A stretch of DNA of 64,000 nucleotides from Desulforudis sp. (GCA_003604975.1 QZIR01000036.1:1-64000); one strand, 5' to 3'. Numbered from the stretch's first letter, positions 26,001-35,892 are shown. Made by a program: numbers and translations. The notes: generated from the sequence alone by a model not told the origin.

Positions 26001-26687
26001 ATGGCCAATATCCTCGTTGTTGACGATGAACGCATGCTGGTAAAAGGGTTAAAACGGAGCCTGGAGCAGGAAGGATACGCGGTCTTCACCGCCTACGACG
26101 GACCGGAGGCCCTGGATGTCTTTCACCGTGAATCGATTGACCTGGTGGTGCTCGACGTGATGTTACCGGGTCTGGGTGGGTTGGAGGTGTGTTCCCGCAT
26201 CCGGCGGGAACGGGAAACCCCGATTATCATGCTTACCGCCAAGGGTGAGGACGTCGACCGCATCGTGGGTCTGGAACTGGGCGCCGATGACTACGTGGTC
26301 AAACCCTTTAACACCAGGGAACTGATCGCCCGCATCCGGGCCGTCCTGCGGCGGGTGCGTGTGTCAGACCAGACTGCGGACGGAATTATTGAGATCCAGG
26401 GACTGACCATCGACAGTCCAAAGCGGAAGGTCTTTGTCCACGGGGTTGAAGTAGACCTTACCGCCAAGGAATTTGACATGCTGCAGCTGATGGCGGCCCA
26501 TCCCGGTCGGGTCTACACCAGGGAAAACCTGCTGGAAGCCGTGTGGGGCTCAGCCTACTACAGTGACCTGCGCACCGTTGATGTGCACATCCGGCGCCTG
26601 CGGGAAAAACTGGAGGGGAATTCCAAGAAACCGGAGTGGGTGCTGACCAAGTGGGGCGTCGGATACTATTTCAAGGAGAAGGTGTAG
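26001..26687 (+). CDS. OmpR/PhoB-family response regulator
   Basis: 228 residues: receiver domain with the phospho-acceptor Asp in VVLDVMLPG (near 54), acidic pocket VDDE and Lys in VVKPFNTRE, then a winged-helix DNA-binding domain (FDMLQLMAAHPGRVYTRENLLEAVWG, VDVHIRRLREKLE). It is the partner of the histidine kinase that starts 2 bases after its stop. GAAAGGACG precedes the ATG. Target genes unknown; the GerMN lipoprotein gene downstream is a candidate. Confidence 0.93.
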   Translation: MANILVVDDERMLVKGLKRSLEQEGYAVFTAYDGPEALDVFHRESIDLVVLDVMLPGLGGLEVCSRIRRERETPIIMLTAKGEDVDRIVGLELGADDYVVKPFNTRELIARIRAVLRRVRVSDQTADGIIEIQGLTIDSPKRKVFVHGVEVDLTAKEFDMLQLMAAHPGRVYTRENLLEAVWGSAYYSDLRTVDVHIRRLREKLEGNSKKPEWVLTKWGVGYYFKEKV

Positions 26688-26689
26688 AC

Positions 26690-28087
26690 TTGCGCCTAAG
26701 CATAAGGTGGAAGTTGGCCGCTGCATTCTTCCTGATCACGGCCACCGTCCTGATGGTGACCAACCTCTTCATCCTTCGCACCCTAGAGCTTAACTACCTC
26801 AGCGCCAGGGAAGCCACCCATCTCGCCAATGCCAACATTATTGCCCTGGCTGGACGTGAGGACATCGTCCACGGGGACCGCAATGCCTTCTACCTGGCCC
26901 GTGACTTCGGTGAGCAGATTCAGGCCCGGGTATTGGTCCTGAACAATAACGGGCGGGTGATCCTCGACTCCTTCGACGAGCCCTGGCTGGTCGGACAACT
27001 CCCGCGTTATCCCGAGGTGGTATCCGCACTGGCCGGAACCAGTGGTTCGGGTCTCCATAAGATCGGGGACGGGGAAACGGTACTCAATGTGGTGGTCCCC
27101 GTGCTGAAGGATAAGCAGGTTATCGGAGCGGTAATGGTGGTAGTCAACGTGGCCGACATCTACCTCACCCTGGCCGGCATCAGAGCGCAAATGGTCGGGG
27201 TTTCGATCTTAAGCGGGCTCCTGGCCGCTTTCTTCAGCCTGGCTTTGGCCGGCCTGTTGACACGGCCGCTCAACGCACTCACCCGTGCGGTACAGCCTAT
27301 GGAAAGCGGTGACCTGAGCCAGCGCGTGACCGCGGCCAACCGTGACGAACTGGGCGACCTGGGGCGGGCCTTCAACAGTATGGCCGTCCAGTTGGAAAGC
27401 GTGGACCGGACCCGACGTGAGTTTATCACCAACGCTTCCCACGAACTACGTTCACCGCTGGCTTCGGTGAAGGCCCTGGCCCAGTCTCTGGCAGACGGAG
27501 ACGAGCGCGACCCGGCCGTGTACCGGGAGTACCTGCGGGATATCGATTCCGAAATAGATCGTTTGCACCGCCTCGTGGACAACCTGCTGCAGTTGGCACG
27601 CCTGGAGGAACAGGGGGCCCCGCTGAAAAAGGATCACTGTGACGTTGGAGAGCTGGTCAACCACGTTACCGGCTTGATGACCACCCTGGCGTCCACGAAA
27701 GGTGTAACCCTGGAAAATTCGGTGTCCGGTCGGCCGGTCTGGTTGCTGGATCGCGACCTGATCATCCGTGTGCTCTTTAACCTGGTTGACAACGCCATCC
27801 GGCACACTCCGCCCGGTGGACAGGTTACTGTAGAGGCCGAAGCCGGCAAGACCGGTCTTTTGCTCCGGGTGAAGGATACCGGCGTGGGGATTCCGGCTGC
27901 CGACCTGCCTCATGTCTTCGACCGGTTCTACCGGGTGGACAAAGCCCGTAGTCGCGCCACCGGCGGTACCGGCCTGGGCCTTGCCATTGTCCGCCAGACT
28001 GTGACGCGCCACGGGGGTTCCATAGAAGTCAAGAGTGAACCTGGTCAAGGAACGACGTTCAAGATCAAGCTCCCTGACAAAAAGTAA
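26690..28087 (+). CDS. Membrane sensor histidine kinase
   Basis: 465 residues starting at TTG 26690, with AAGG about 7 bases upstream. Two membrane helices (about 7-28 and 165-190) flank an extracellular sensor domain, then HAMP, the HisKA box FITNASHELRSPLASVKAL, and HATPase N box NLVDNAIRHTPPGG, G1 DTGVGIPAADL and G2 GGTGLGLAIV. It phosphorylates the preceding response regulator. The architecture is PhoR/WalK-like but lacks an evident PAS domain. Signal unknown. Confidence 0.93.
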   Translation: MRLSIRWKLAAAFFLITATVLMVTNLFILRTLELNYLSAREATHLANANIIALAGREDIVHGDRNAFYLARDFGEQIQARVLVLNNNGRVILDSFDEPWLVGQLPRYPEVVSALAGTSGSGLHKIGDGETVLNVVVPVLKDKQVIGAVMVVVNVADIYLTLAGIRAQMVGVSILSGLLAAFFSLALAGLLTRPLNALTRAVQPMESGDLSQRVTAANRDELGDLGRAFNSMAVQLESVDRTRREFITNASHELRSPLASVKALAQSLADGDERDPAVYREYLRDIDSEIDRLHRLVDNLLQLARLEEQGAPLKKDHCDVGELVNHVTGLMTTLASTKGVTLENSVSGRPVWLLDRDLIIRVLFNLVDNAIRHTPPGGQVTVEAEAGKTGLLLRVKDTGVGIPAADLPHVFDRFYRVDKARSRATGGTGLGLAIVRQTVTRHGGSIEVKSEPGQGTTFKIKLPDKK

Positions 28088-28209
28088 CGGAGTGTAACGC
28101 TTTCTTAATAATTGTTTATTGTGGTGCAATATCTTTGGTTTACAATCTCTATAACGGGCAGGGGCGTCGCCTGAATTACACTAATACAATTATGGGGAGT
28201 GGATGACAA

Positions 28210-28779
28210 GTGAAAATGATGAAGCAGTTTACTAAGTCTAGAGTGGGAACGCTGATGCTTACCGGCATCCTGATTCTCGGCCTGGCCGTGTCGGGCTGCG
28301 GCAAGGCCCCCGACACCAAGCCCGGTGATGGGCAGCCGCCGATCAGTTCGCAACCGGCGGAGACCAAGGTAACCGTGACCCTGTACTTCCCGGACGACCA
28401 GGGGATGTACCTGGTGTCGGAACAGCGTGAAGTCGAGAAGCGGAGCGAGACCCTGGAAGAGCTGGTACTACGGGAACTGGTTAAGGGCCCGGCGGAGGCA
28501 AGTCACGGTCGTGCGGTACCGGAGGAAGCCAAACTGATCTCGGTTAGCGTAGTTGAAGGCGTGGCCTACGTAAACTTCTCAAAGGAACTCCAGACGAAGC
28601 ACTGGGGTGGCAGCACCGGTGAAACAATGACCATTTACGCAATCGTTAACTCCCTCACCGAGTTGGAGGGTATTGAAAAGGTGCAGTTCCTGCTCGAGGG
28701 TGAGAAGATGGACAGCCTGGCCGGGCACTACGATACCAGCGAACCAATTGGACCGAACGAAGATATTGTGATGAAGTAG
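28210..28779 (+). CDS. GerMN-domain lipoprotein
   Basis: 189 residues with a lipoprotein signal (LILGLAVSGCGKAP; lipidated Cys at about 31) and one GerMN domain (VTVTLYFPDDQGMYLVSEQREV, LVLRELVKGP, GVAYVNFSKELQ, IYAIVNSLTEL). GerM domains occur in sporulation/germination and other envelope proteins. It starts at GTG 28210 after GGGGAG. It lies 120 bases after the kinase gene on the same strand and ends at a strong terminator; it may be part of the two-component regulon. Confidence 0.85.
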   Translation: MKMMKQFTKSRVGTLMLTGILILGLAVSGCGKAPDTKPGDGQPPISSQPAETKVTVTLYFPDDQGMYLVSEQREVEKRSETLEELVLRELVKGPAEASHGRAVPEEAKLISVSVVEGVAYVNFSKELQTKHWGGSTGETMTIYAIVNSLTELEGIEKVQFLLEGEKMDSLAGHYDTSEPIGPNEDIVMK

Positions 28780-28816
28780 CCTCGCTACCGAGCAGCCATC
28801 CTGAACTGTCCCTGCA

Positions 28817-28856
28817 AACGGAGAGGGGCCTTGAAACGGCCCCTCTCCGTTCCTTG
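28817..28856. terminator. Strong terminator between GerMN and chemoreceptor genes
   Basis: A 14-bp perfect stem: AACGGAGAGGGGCC at 28817-28830 with GGCCCCTCTCCGTT at 28838-28851, 7-base loop. T-rich sequence follows on the + strand. The convergent chemoreceptor gene may use it too. Confidence 0.85.
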
Positions 28857-28882
28857 TTGAACCGCTCTGGTCTCTGCCCCAT

Positions 28883-30448
28883 CTAGAGCTTAAAGCGGCT
28901 GGACATCTGCTCAAGCTCTCCTGCCAGCCTGGTCAAGGACTCGGTGGATGAAGCCACCTCTTCCATAGCCGCCGTCTGTTCCTCGGTTGTAGCCATCACG
29001 TTGTGAATCGCCTCCGACATCTGCCGCGCTCCGGTGGTGACATCGCGGATCTGTCCGTTCAGCTTGTTGACGGCGTCGATGATGCCTGCAAAAGACTTGC
29101 CAACCTCGCTGACCACTGCGACCCCTTGGGTTACATCGTTGACTCCGCTCTGTACCGCGGCCACGGCCTTTTGGGATTCGGTCTGCACGCTGTTGATCAA
29201 CTGGTAAATCTCCTTGGCGGCCCCGGCCGATTGCTCAGCCAGCTTGCGTACTTCTTCGGCCACCACGGCAAACCCCCGGCCCTGGTCGCCGGCTCTGGCC
29301 GCTTCAATAGCGGCGTTTAAAGCCAGCAGGTTAGTCTGATCGGCGATGTTGGTAATGGTGTCGACAATCTGCGTGATCTTCTGGGTCGTCTGGTTGAGTT
29401 CTTGGATAACCTTGGCGGCCCCGGTGGAAGAGGTATTTATGCTCGCCATCTGGTTGGTGACGCGCTGGATTCCCTGTTGACCCTCGATCGCAAAGTCTGC
29501 AGCGTGCTTTGAGAGGTTTGATACCTCTTCCGTGTTTGCAGTCACCTGCTCGACGCTGGCCGCCACCTCAGTCATCGTCGACGCCATATCACCCGCGCTC
29601 GCAGCGGTTTCCTCAGCGTTGGCGGAGAGCTGCTGAGCTGAAGAAGCTACTACGCCAGACTTTTCACGCAGGCCGAAGGCCAGCTCCCGCAGGTTCTGAA
29701 GCATTAAGTTAAAATCCGCCGCCAGTTTACCGATCTCGTCCTTGGAACCAACCTTGATCTCCTTGGCGGTCAAGTCACCCTGGGCAATGCGTGCAGATTC
29801 ACGCTCCAGATACTGCAGCGAGCCGGCAATCTGCCGGCTGATCAAAAAGGCGACCAGGATCCCCACAACCAGGGCCGCCAACACTCCGACTATAGACCAA
29901 ATTCGAACACTGTTTCCCTCGGCAATACTATGATGGGCAGTTTCCATTAGGCCTTCATAGCGGAAGGAAATCATTTCCTCAATCATACCCGTCAGCTCGT
30001 TGTTCAGGGGGAGCTGCCTTTCTCGGACCACCTGGTTTGCCGCTTCCACTTCGCCTTGCACGATAAGAGGGATAACCATTTCGGTGGCCGTTCGATTGTA
30101 CTCCTCCACAATACCGAGCAATACTATGTATTTCTCACGGTAGTGCTGCTGCCGCGCGGTTTCAATCATCTCTTTTAGGAGTTCCCGGTTGGCCTGTGCG
30201 TACTTTTCGAAATCCTGGAGGTAGGCTTCGTCCTGGTAAAGCAGGTAGCCACGCATGCCGTAGACCATTTTCAGGTAGTTGATCTCGATCTGGTTGAACT
30301 GGTTGATCCGGAACGATTCATGAGGTATTTTCTCGGACTGCTCATTCACGTCACCGATACGCAAATAGGTGAACCCCACGACACCGGCGAAAATGAGAAT
30401 CACAATCAGAAAGGCACCCAAGATTTTGTTTCGTAGCGAAAGCTTCAG
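28883..30448 (-). CDS. Methyl-accepting chemotaxis protein with four-helix-bundle sensor
   Basis: 521 residues if started at the CTG at 30448, which is 8 bases after AGGAGG and gives (M)[15 protein letters not shown]. The nearby GTG at 30457 overlaps the SD itself. Two membrane helices flank a 4HB_MCP extracellular domain (about 35-185), followed by HAMP and the signalling domain with the conserved hairpin [38 protein letters not shown]. It senses an unknown ligand and controls CheA through CheW, which is encoded at 60.9 kb. Monocistronic. Confidence 0.9.
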   Translation of the reverse strand: MKLSLRNKILGAFLIVILIFAGVVGFTYLRIGDVNEQSEKIPHESFRINQFNQIEINYLKMVYGMRGYLLYQDEAYLQDFEKYAQANRELLKEMIETARQQHYREKYIVLLGIVEEYNRTATEMVIPLIVQGEVEAANQVVRERQLPLNNELTGMIEEMISFRYEGLMETAHHSIAEGNSVRIWSIVGVLAALVVGILVAFLISRQIAGSLQYLERESARIAQGDLTAKEIKVGSKDEIGKLAADFNLMLQNLRELAFGLREKSGVVASSAQQLSANAEETAASAGDMASTMTEVAASVEQVTANTEEVSNLSKHAADFAIEGQQGIQRVTNQMASINTSSTGAAKVIQELNQTTQKITQIVDTITNIADQTNLLALNAAIEAARAGDQGRGFAVVAEEVRKLAEQSAGAAKEIYQLINSVQTESQKAVAAVQSGVNDVTQGVAVVSEVGKSFAGIIDAVNKLNGQIRDVTTGARQMSEAIHNVMATTEEQTAAMEEVASSTESLTRLAGELEQMSSRFKL

Positions 30449-30617
30449 GTTGTCCACCTCCTAATAAACACTTTCTTCGCAAACTATATGTCGCTGGTGG
30501 TAAACTCAGTTATATCATTCCTCTCGGACACATTCCAGCGCTGGGGATACTCAGCCCGAGAGTAGTCTCCCTCCTTTCCCCGTGTTCAGCTCAATCGGCT
30601 GGTTTCCAGACAATCTC

Positions 30618-31283
30618 CTACAGTACAGCAGTTCCATCTATGATATCAATGAATACGGGTACCAGTTGCGGGTCGAACTGTGTTCCGGAACAACGCATTA
30701 GTTCATTCTTGGCTTCATCCTGGGACATCGCCTTTCGGTACGGCCTGTCGTTCGTCATCGCGTCGTAGGCATCAGCAATGGCCAAAACGCGGCATTCCAG
30801 GGGGATCTCCTCACCTTTGATGCCGAGAGGGTAACCACTACCGTCCCAGTTCTCATGGTGTTTCAGGATCCAGTCCGCGATCGGGGAAAGATCAGGTGCG
30901 GAACTGGCGATTCGGTAACCGATTTCGCAGTGCATCCGCATCTCGGCCAACTCGTCCGGAGTGAGGAAACCCGGTTTGAATAAGATGCGGTCCGGGATGC
31001 CGACCTTACCGATATCGTGGAACTGACCAAACAGGCGTAAGTCCGCGATTCTGTGCTCTCGCAGGCCAATTAGCCTGGCCATTCCGCACATCAAGTCCTG
31101 GAGGCGGTCACCGTGACCCTCCGTGATGAAGTCCCTTGCCTCCAGGGCCTTAATCAGAGCCTGCACGATGGCGCTGCGGGTGCTCCCACGGTGGTGCAGC
31201 TTTTCCCGGTTCATGTTGTTCTCCGCTTCCCTAAAAACGTCAACCACGTCAGTGTGCCGACCGACGGCAAACCCCACAGACAT
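30618..31283 (-). CDS. HD-GYP domain protein (3' remnant of a PAS-GGDEF-HD-GYP gene)
   Basis: The HD-GYP domain is intact: FHDIGKVGIPD, LKHHENWDGSGYP and AIADAYDAMTNDRPYRKA, so it could still hydrolyse cyclic di-GMP. The first 25 residues (MSVGFAVGRHTDVVDVFREAENNMNREKLH) look like the very end of a GGDEF domain, whose body is missing. The frame is open further upstream but has no good start. It lies 27 bases downstream of, and in a different frame from, a PAS protein that stops inside a PAS domain. Most likely the two pieces were one gene that suffered a deletion. Confidence 0.8.
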   Translation of the reverse strand: MSVGFAVGRHTDVVDVFREAENNMNREKLHHRGSTRSAIVQALIKALEARDFITEGHGDRLQDLMCGMARLIGLREHRIADLRLFGQFHDIGKVGIPDRILFKPGFLTPDELAEMRMHCEIGYRIASSAPDLSPIADWILKHHENWDGSGYPLGIKGEEIPLECRVLAIADAYDAMTNDRPYRKAMSQDEAKNELMRCSGTQFDPQLVPVFIDIIDGTAVL

Positions 31284-31309
31284 GGTCAGGGCGAACCCAA
31301 TGCTTCCGT

Positions 31310-32647
31310 CTAAAGAAAACGGCAGTCCCGGTCAAACCGGGCAATCACATCGGGAGCGTTTTCAACCAGTGCCTTGAACTCCCGTTCCCGCTGTTGCAGG
31401 GCTTCTTCCGCCAGCTTCCGTTCCGTGATGTCCCGTGTAATACACACTACGGTTCTCTTATCCGGCGCTATGTTAAGCACGGGGCTCATCCGGGCCTCAA
31501 GCCAATGACTTTCGCCATTGGCGACGATACTATACTCCATCATCTCCGCCCTGTTCGTTTTGAGTGTCCTGTGAATGAGCTCCAGGAACCGGTCAGCGTC
31601 CTTCCTCGACAGCACATTGTGGAGTAATTGGCCCTTCCACCCATAGAGGTCTTGCTTGCTCAGGCTTTCTTCTGAAGCCAGCACTTCAACGCATCGCCCG
31701 TCTTCGTCCAAAATGAGGGAGACATCCGGCAGCGAATTGACAAAGGCCCTTAGTCGTGCCTCGCTCTCACGCAAGGCATTGTTTATCCGCCTCCGCTCTG
31801 TGATGTCAGTGCCGGAACAGACTACGAACTCGATGGACCCATTGTCGTCGAACAAGAAACTATTAGACCAGTCAACCAGCCTGTACTCTCCGCTCTTAGT
31901 CATAAGATAGGTTTCACAACGACTAGGGAATGAACTGAGATTATTGTCACCAAAATAACCCCTGACCTGATCGACCGCTTTAGGCGTGATTAACACATCC
32001 CAAAGGCACAGATCCCGGACCTCTCCAAAAGAATAACCCGACAGAGTCTCACTGGCGCGATTGAAGCGGACAATTCGGCCTGTCTTGTCCAGCACCATCA
32101 CCAGGGCCCCAACAGTATCAAGGACAGTAGCCAGGAACTTCTGCTTTCGCCGCAGTCGTTCTTCGGTTCTCTTGGTATCCGTGATGTCCCAGCAGGTCGT
32201 CGCAAACTGTCCCTCCTGTGGGCTGTAAGCTGAAATCAGATACCAGCGCCCTGTGGGCTCGAAGTACTGCTCGATGTTGGCTTCAATCCCCTCCAGGGCT
32301 ACCTCACCGTAAACCCCGAGCCAGTCAAATGACAGGTCCCTCAACCTCGGAAAAAGCTCAGTGCCCAGCCGGCCTTCAAGTTGCTCCAGGCCGAACATCC
32401 GTTCAAAAGAAGGGTTTACTTCAAGAAATCGGTAATCCACCGGTTTCCCGTCTTCATCGCAGATAATCTCGCGCAGGGCGCAGCCGGCCAGCATCTTGCC
32501 GAAGAGCATGCCGTAGCGCTCCTCACTATCGCGCAGCGCCTCCCTAGTCATCTGAAGTCTTTCGACCAAGGTCTTCAGTTCTTGGACCCTGAGGCGCAAC
32601 TCCTCCAGCTCGCGTTCCGAATCCACCCTCGGTTTATCCAACTGCAA
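31310..32647 (-). pseudogene. PAS-domain signalling protein, 5' part of a broken PAS-GGDEF-HD-GYP gene
   Basis: 445 residues: a short coiled coil (ERELEELRLRVQELKTLVERL), then three PAS domains, each closed by a DITD/DITERR/DITERK linker. A fourth PAS domain is cut after ALVENAPDVIARFDRDCRFL by a TAG stop. The sequence resumes in another frame as the end of a GGDEF domain and HD-GYP. Loss of the fourth PAS and most of GGDEF points to an internal deletion with frameshift. The start is TTG; GGAGG fits the TTG at 32641 better than that at 32647. It might still be expressed as a separate PAS protein. Confidence 0.7.
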
Positions 32648-32995
32648 ACGCCTCCAATTTATCCGATTTGTGGCATTTGTTATTTATTATACCTTAGCCG
32701 GGGTAACTCTGGAAGAGATTTTGTGACAAATTTCTCAATCTTCGTGTTCTGATTACGTTCGGAACTTCGAAGAAATCATGCAGAACGGCATTTAGCTTTG
32801 TTATGAAGCCATTCCGCTTTGCTTCGGAACTATGCGTAATATTTGGCAGCATCCGGTGGTTCTGGCTAGATCAATCTGCTTAAGGGTTAGGTTCTACTGC
32901 GAAAACAATCACAAGCACAAATATACCCCAGGCTCATCCACGTCTGGGGCTCCTTGTCAGCAGTATCTCAGAAACTACAATAGGGGTTAATCTCT
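32648..32995. other. Intergenic region without a recognisable gene
   Basis: About 350 AT-richer bases between nrdG and the PAS gene. The only structure I see is CCCCAG at 32925-32930 pairing with CTGGGG at 32943-32948. That could be a weak end-of-transcript hairpin for nrdG, without a good T tract. The right part must contain the 3' end of the nrdG message and the left-running PAS promoter. Confidence 0.4.
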
Positions 32996-33682
32996 TTATC
33001 GTTCCAAAAGCCCGAGGTTCTGGGCCAGTTCGGCAAGGTAGGCCTTTTCAATCGCAACCCGTTCGTTGAATTCAAGATTCAGGCAGTTCCCCGGTCGGAA
33101 GGCCTGCAACCGGTAGTTCCCCGCCTGCAGTCCGGGAATCTCGGCCAGCATCTCGGCCAATACTTCCCGCGTATGCATCCCGGGGACGACCGTGGTCCGT
33201 ATCTCGCCGCATTCCCGTTCCAGAACCGTAACTATGGACCGGCGTACGGCATCGGGACACAAACCACCGACCACTTTGGGGTACAGCCGGAACGGGAGCT
33301 TGTAATCCACCGCCACATGGTCAACCAGGCCTGACTCAAACAAGTGCAGCAGTTTGTCGGGGTTGGAACCGTTGGTATCCAGCTTGACAGGGAGACCCGT
33401 GTGCTTGATCGCTTCCAGGAAAGCAAACAGTTCTGGCGCAAGGAGCGCCTCGCCCCCGGTAACCACCACGCCATCCAGCAGATCCCGGCGGCGCGCCAGA
33501 TAGGCTAGCACGTTCTTTGGCGGCACCAGTTCCGAAAAGCGTCCCGGGTCTACCAGATCCGGATTCTGGCACCAGGGGCAGCGAAAATTACAGCCCCGTA
33601 CAAACACCACCGACACTACTTTGGAAAACCAGTCCACCAGGGATAGTTTTGTAAAGCCACCGATGGCAAAACCCTCAACCAA
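32996..33682 (-). CDS. nrdG: Anaerobic ribonucleotide reductase activating protein (radical SAM)
   Basis: 228 residues from a TTG at 33682 placed 8 bases after AGGGGG; the upstream extension of the frame is repeat DNA, not protein. The radical-SAM cysteines are in VFVRGCNFRCPWCQNPDLV (CxxxCxxC), and VVTGGEALLAP is the GGE motif. It uses SAM to install the glycyl radical in NrdD. It is encoded 113 bases downstream of nrdD on the same strand, with an inverted-repeat element in between. Length fits the longer pyruvate-formate-lyase-activase-like NrdG type. Confidence 0.9.
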   Translation of the reverse strand: MVEGFAIGGFTKLSLVDWFSKVVSVVFVRGCNFRCPWCQNPDLVDPGRFSELVPPKNVLAYLARRRDLLDGVVVTGGEALLAPELFAFLEAIKHTGLPVKLDTNGSNPDKLLHLFESGLVDHVAVDYKLPFRLYPKVVGGLCPDAVRRSIVTVLERECGEIRTTVVPGMHTREVLAEMLAEIPGLQAGNYRLQAFRPGNCLNLEFNERVAIEKAYLAELAQNLGLLER

Positions 33683-33709
33683 ATGTCCCACCCCCTTGAT
33701 TGAGATTTG

Positions 33710-33803
33710 GGATGTGCGAAGTTGGAAGTGAGTAGAAATGGTTGGAATTCGCATAGCGAATTCCTTCGAGCCTCCTACTTCTAACCTCTCACCTCTCACA
33801 TCC
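33710..33803. repeat. MITE-like imperfect inverted repeat between nrdD and nrdG
   Basis: The 94-base element begins GGATGTG (33710-33716) and ends CACATCC (33797-33803), with purine-rich arms (GGAAGTGAGTAGAAATGG on one side, the complement of GAGAGGTTAGAAGTAGGAGG on the other). The centre is a perfect palindrome, GGAATTCGC-ATA-GCGAATTCC (33744-33764). Its right end overlaps the last codon and stop of nrdD. It has no coding capacity. Confidence 0.6.
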
Positions 33804-35892
33804 TATTTTTGAAGGTGATGCGGTCCTTATACTCCTCCTTCTTCCCCTCGTTCCACTGGCTCACCGGCCGGTAGTAGCCTACGATTCGGGAATAGACCTC
33901 CGTAGCACCGCCGCACTTCGGGCAGCGCTGGTGTTCCCCGCTCAGGTACCCGTCGGAGGCGCATACCGAGTACGTGGGTGTTAGTGAAACATAGGGGACC
34001 CGAAATTTCTGTATAATCTTCCCTACCAGGGCAGCGCAACCCGCTGGATCGAGCAAGGATTCTCCAAGATACACGTGGATCACCGTACCGCCGGTGTAGA
34101 GCTCCTGGAGCGGTTCCTGGTTCTCAAGGACCTCGAAAAGATCGTCGGTCTGGTTCACCGGCAATTGGGTGGAGTTGGTGTAGTACGGTGCGGCGCCCCG
34201 CTTCCAGGCCTCGTCGTTGGCCGCAATGATGCCCGGGTACTTCTTCTTGTCGATACGCGCCAGACGGTGGGACGCCCCCTCCGCCGGTGTGGCTTCCAGG
34301 TTGTAGAGGTTCCCGGTCCGTTCCTGCACGCCGGAAATGAACTCGCGGAGGAAGGCCAGCACCCGAAAAGCAAACTTCTGCCCTTCCATTGTTCCGATTC
34401 CCTTACCTAGCAGGTTAATCGCGGCCTCGTTCCCCCCGACCAAGCCGATAGTCGAGAAGTGGTTCGACCAGTACTGGCCCGAGCGCTCCTTGACGGCGCG
34501 CAAGTAGCTACGCGAGTAAGGGTACAGCCCGCTTTCGGTCAGGCGTTCCAATACCCGGCGCTTGATCTCCAGCGAGGTAACCGCAAGGGAGGCCAGGTCG
34601 ACCAGCCGGTCGAAGAACTGCCGGTCATCCTTCGCGAGATAGGCCAGGCGAGGCAGGTTTAGCGTGACCACTCCGATGGCGCCGGTCAGCGGGCTGGCCC
34701 CAAAGAGTCCGCCGCCCCGCTTCAAAAGGTCACGGTTATTGATGCGCAGGCGACAACACATGCTGCGAACGTCCTCTGGGCGCAGGTCGGAGTTGATGAA
34801 ATTTGCAAAATAGGGTGACCCATATTTGGCTGTGACTTCAAAAACCTTGCGGGAGACGCGGCCGTCCCAGTCAAAGGCGTCTGAGATGTTGTAGGTCGGG
34901 ATGGGAAAAGCAAAGCCACGCCCACGGGCATCCCCTTCCAGCAGCACGTCCGCGAAGGCCTGGTTGATCATGTCGACCTCGGCCTGAAATTCGCCGTAGG
35001 ACTGGGACAACTGTTTACCTCCGACGACTGCCGGTTCATCCTTCATGAAGTCGGGGACCACCATGTCCATGGTGATGTTACTGAACGGAGTCTGGTACCC
35101 GGTCCGGGTAGGCACGTTAAGGTTGAAGACGAACTCCTGGAACGCCTGCCGGACGGCCTTGTAGTCAAGATTGTCCGTACGCACGTACGGCGCCAGCAGG
35201 GTGTCCACGTTGGAAAAGGCCTGGGCCCCGGCGGCCTCTCCCTGAAGGGTATACAGAAAGTTGAACATCTGCCCGAGGGCCGAGCGCAGGTGCCGCGGCG
35301 GCCTGGACTCGACCTGGTTCGGCACCCCACCGAACCCCTCTTCCAACAGCTGCTTCAGGTCCCACCCGATACAGTACGGCGATAAGTAACCGAGATCATG
35401 AATGTGATAGTCACCCTCGCGGTGGGCGCGCCGCACCTCGGGCGGGTAAACACGCTCCAGCCAGAAGTGAGCGGCTGCCGTGTTGGAAAGGTAGCTGTTT
35501 AATCCTTGTAGGGAGAATGAAGAGTTGGCGTTCTCTGACACCCGCCAATCAGCTTGGTTCAGGTAGGATTCCACCAGGTCACAGCTGACCAAAGACTTTA
35601 TATCCCGCATCTGACGGTGCTGTTCACGGTAGAGGATGTACGCCTTGGCGGTCTGGAAGTACCCAAGCTCCATCAGCACGGTTTCCACCAGATCCTGGAC
35701 CTGTTCCACCGAGGGAACCTCCACACCCTTCTTCACCAGGGCAGTGACTACACGCTGGGTTACAGCTGGAGCGGCCTCTTCCGACCAATGGGTTTCACCC
35801 GTCGCCTTGAAGGCCTTGATGATCGCATTGGTTATTCTCGTACCTTCAAAAGGCACAAAGCGACCGTCTCGCTTGTGAATGGTCTGAAACAT
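33796..35892 (-). CDS. nrdD: Anaerobic ribonucleoside-triphosphate reductase
   Basis: 698 residues from ATG 35892 (GGAGG 10 bases upstream). An ATP-cone at the N-terminus (KRDGRFVPFEGTRITNAIIKAF...ETVLMELG) precedes the glycyl-radical barrel. Near the C-terminus a zinc site (CASDGYLSGEHQRCPKCGG) precedes the radical loop RIVGYYRPVSQWNEGKKEEYKDR, with the radical Gly in VGYYR. It reduces NTPs to dNTPs without oxygen, as expected for a strict anaerobe. Partner NrdG follows. The stop codon lies inside the end of a short repeat element. Confidence 0.95.
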   Translation of the reverse strand: MFQTIHKRDGRFVPFEGTRITNAIIKAFKATGETHWSEEAAPAVTQRVVTALVKKGVEVPSVEQVQDLVETVLMELGYFQTAKAYILYREQHRQMRDIKSLVSCDLVESYLNQADWRVSENANSSFSLQGLNSYLSNTAAAHFWLERVYPPEVRRAHREGDYHIHDLGYLSPYCIGWDLKQLLEEGFGGVPNQVESRPPRHLRSALGQMFNFLYTLQGEAAGAQAFSNVDTLLAPYVRTDNLDYKAVRQAFQEFVFNLNVPTRTGYQTPFSNITMDMVVPDFMKDEPAVVGGKQLSQSYGEFQAEVDMINQAFADVLLEGDARGRGFAFPIPTYNISDAFDWDGRVSRKVFEVTAKYGSPYFANFINSDLRPEDVRSMCCRLRINNRDLLKRGGGLFGASPLTGAIGVVTLNLPRLAYLAKDDRQFFDRLVDLASLAVTSLEIKRRVLERLTESGLYPYSRSYLRAVKERSGQYWSNHFSTIGLVGGNEAAINLLGKGIGTMEGQKFAFRVLAFLREFISGVQERTGNLYNLEATPAEGASHRLARIDKKKYPGIIAANDEAWKRGAAPYYTNSTQLPVNQTDDLFEVLENQEPLQELYTGGTVIHVYLGESLLDPAGCAALVGKIIQKFRVPYVSLTPTYSVCASDGYLSGEHQRCPKCGGATEVYSRIVGYYRPVSQWNEGKKEEYKDRITFKNRM

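Noticed and set aside
28883-30457. GTG at 30457 as the chemoreceptor start
   Set aside because: The GTG is part of the SD sequence itself; the CTG three codons later has proper spacing.
33683-33799. N-terminal extension of NrdG up to 33799
   Set aside because: The extension is translated from the inverted-repeat element and includes the end of nrdD; the TTG at 33682 with AGGGGG is a better start.
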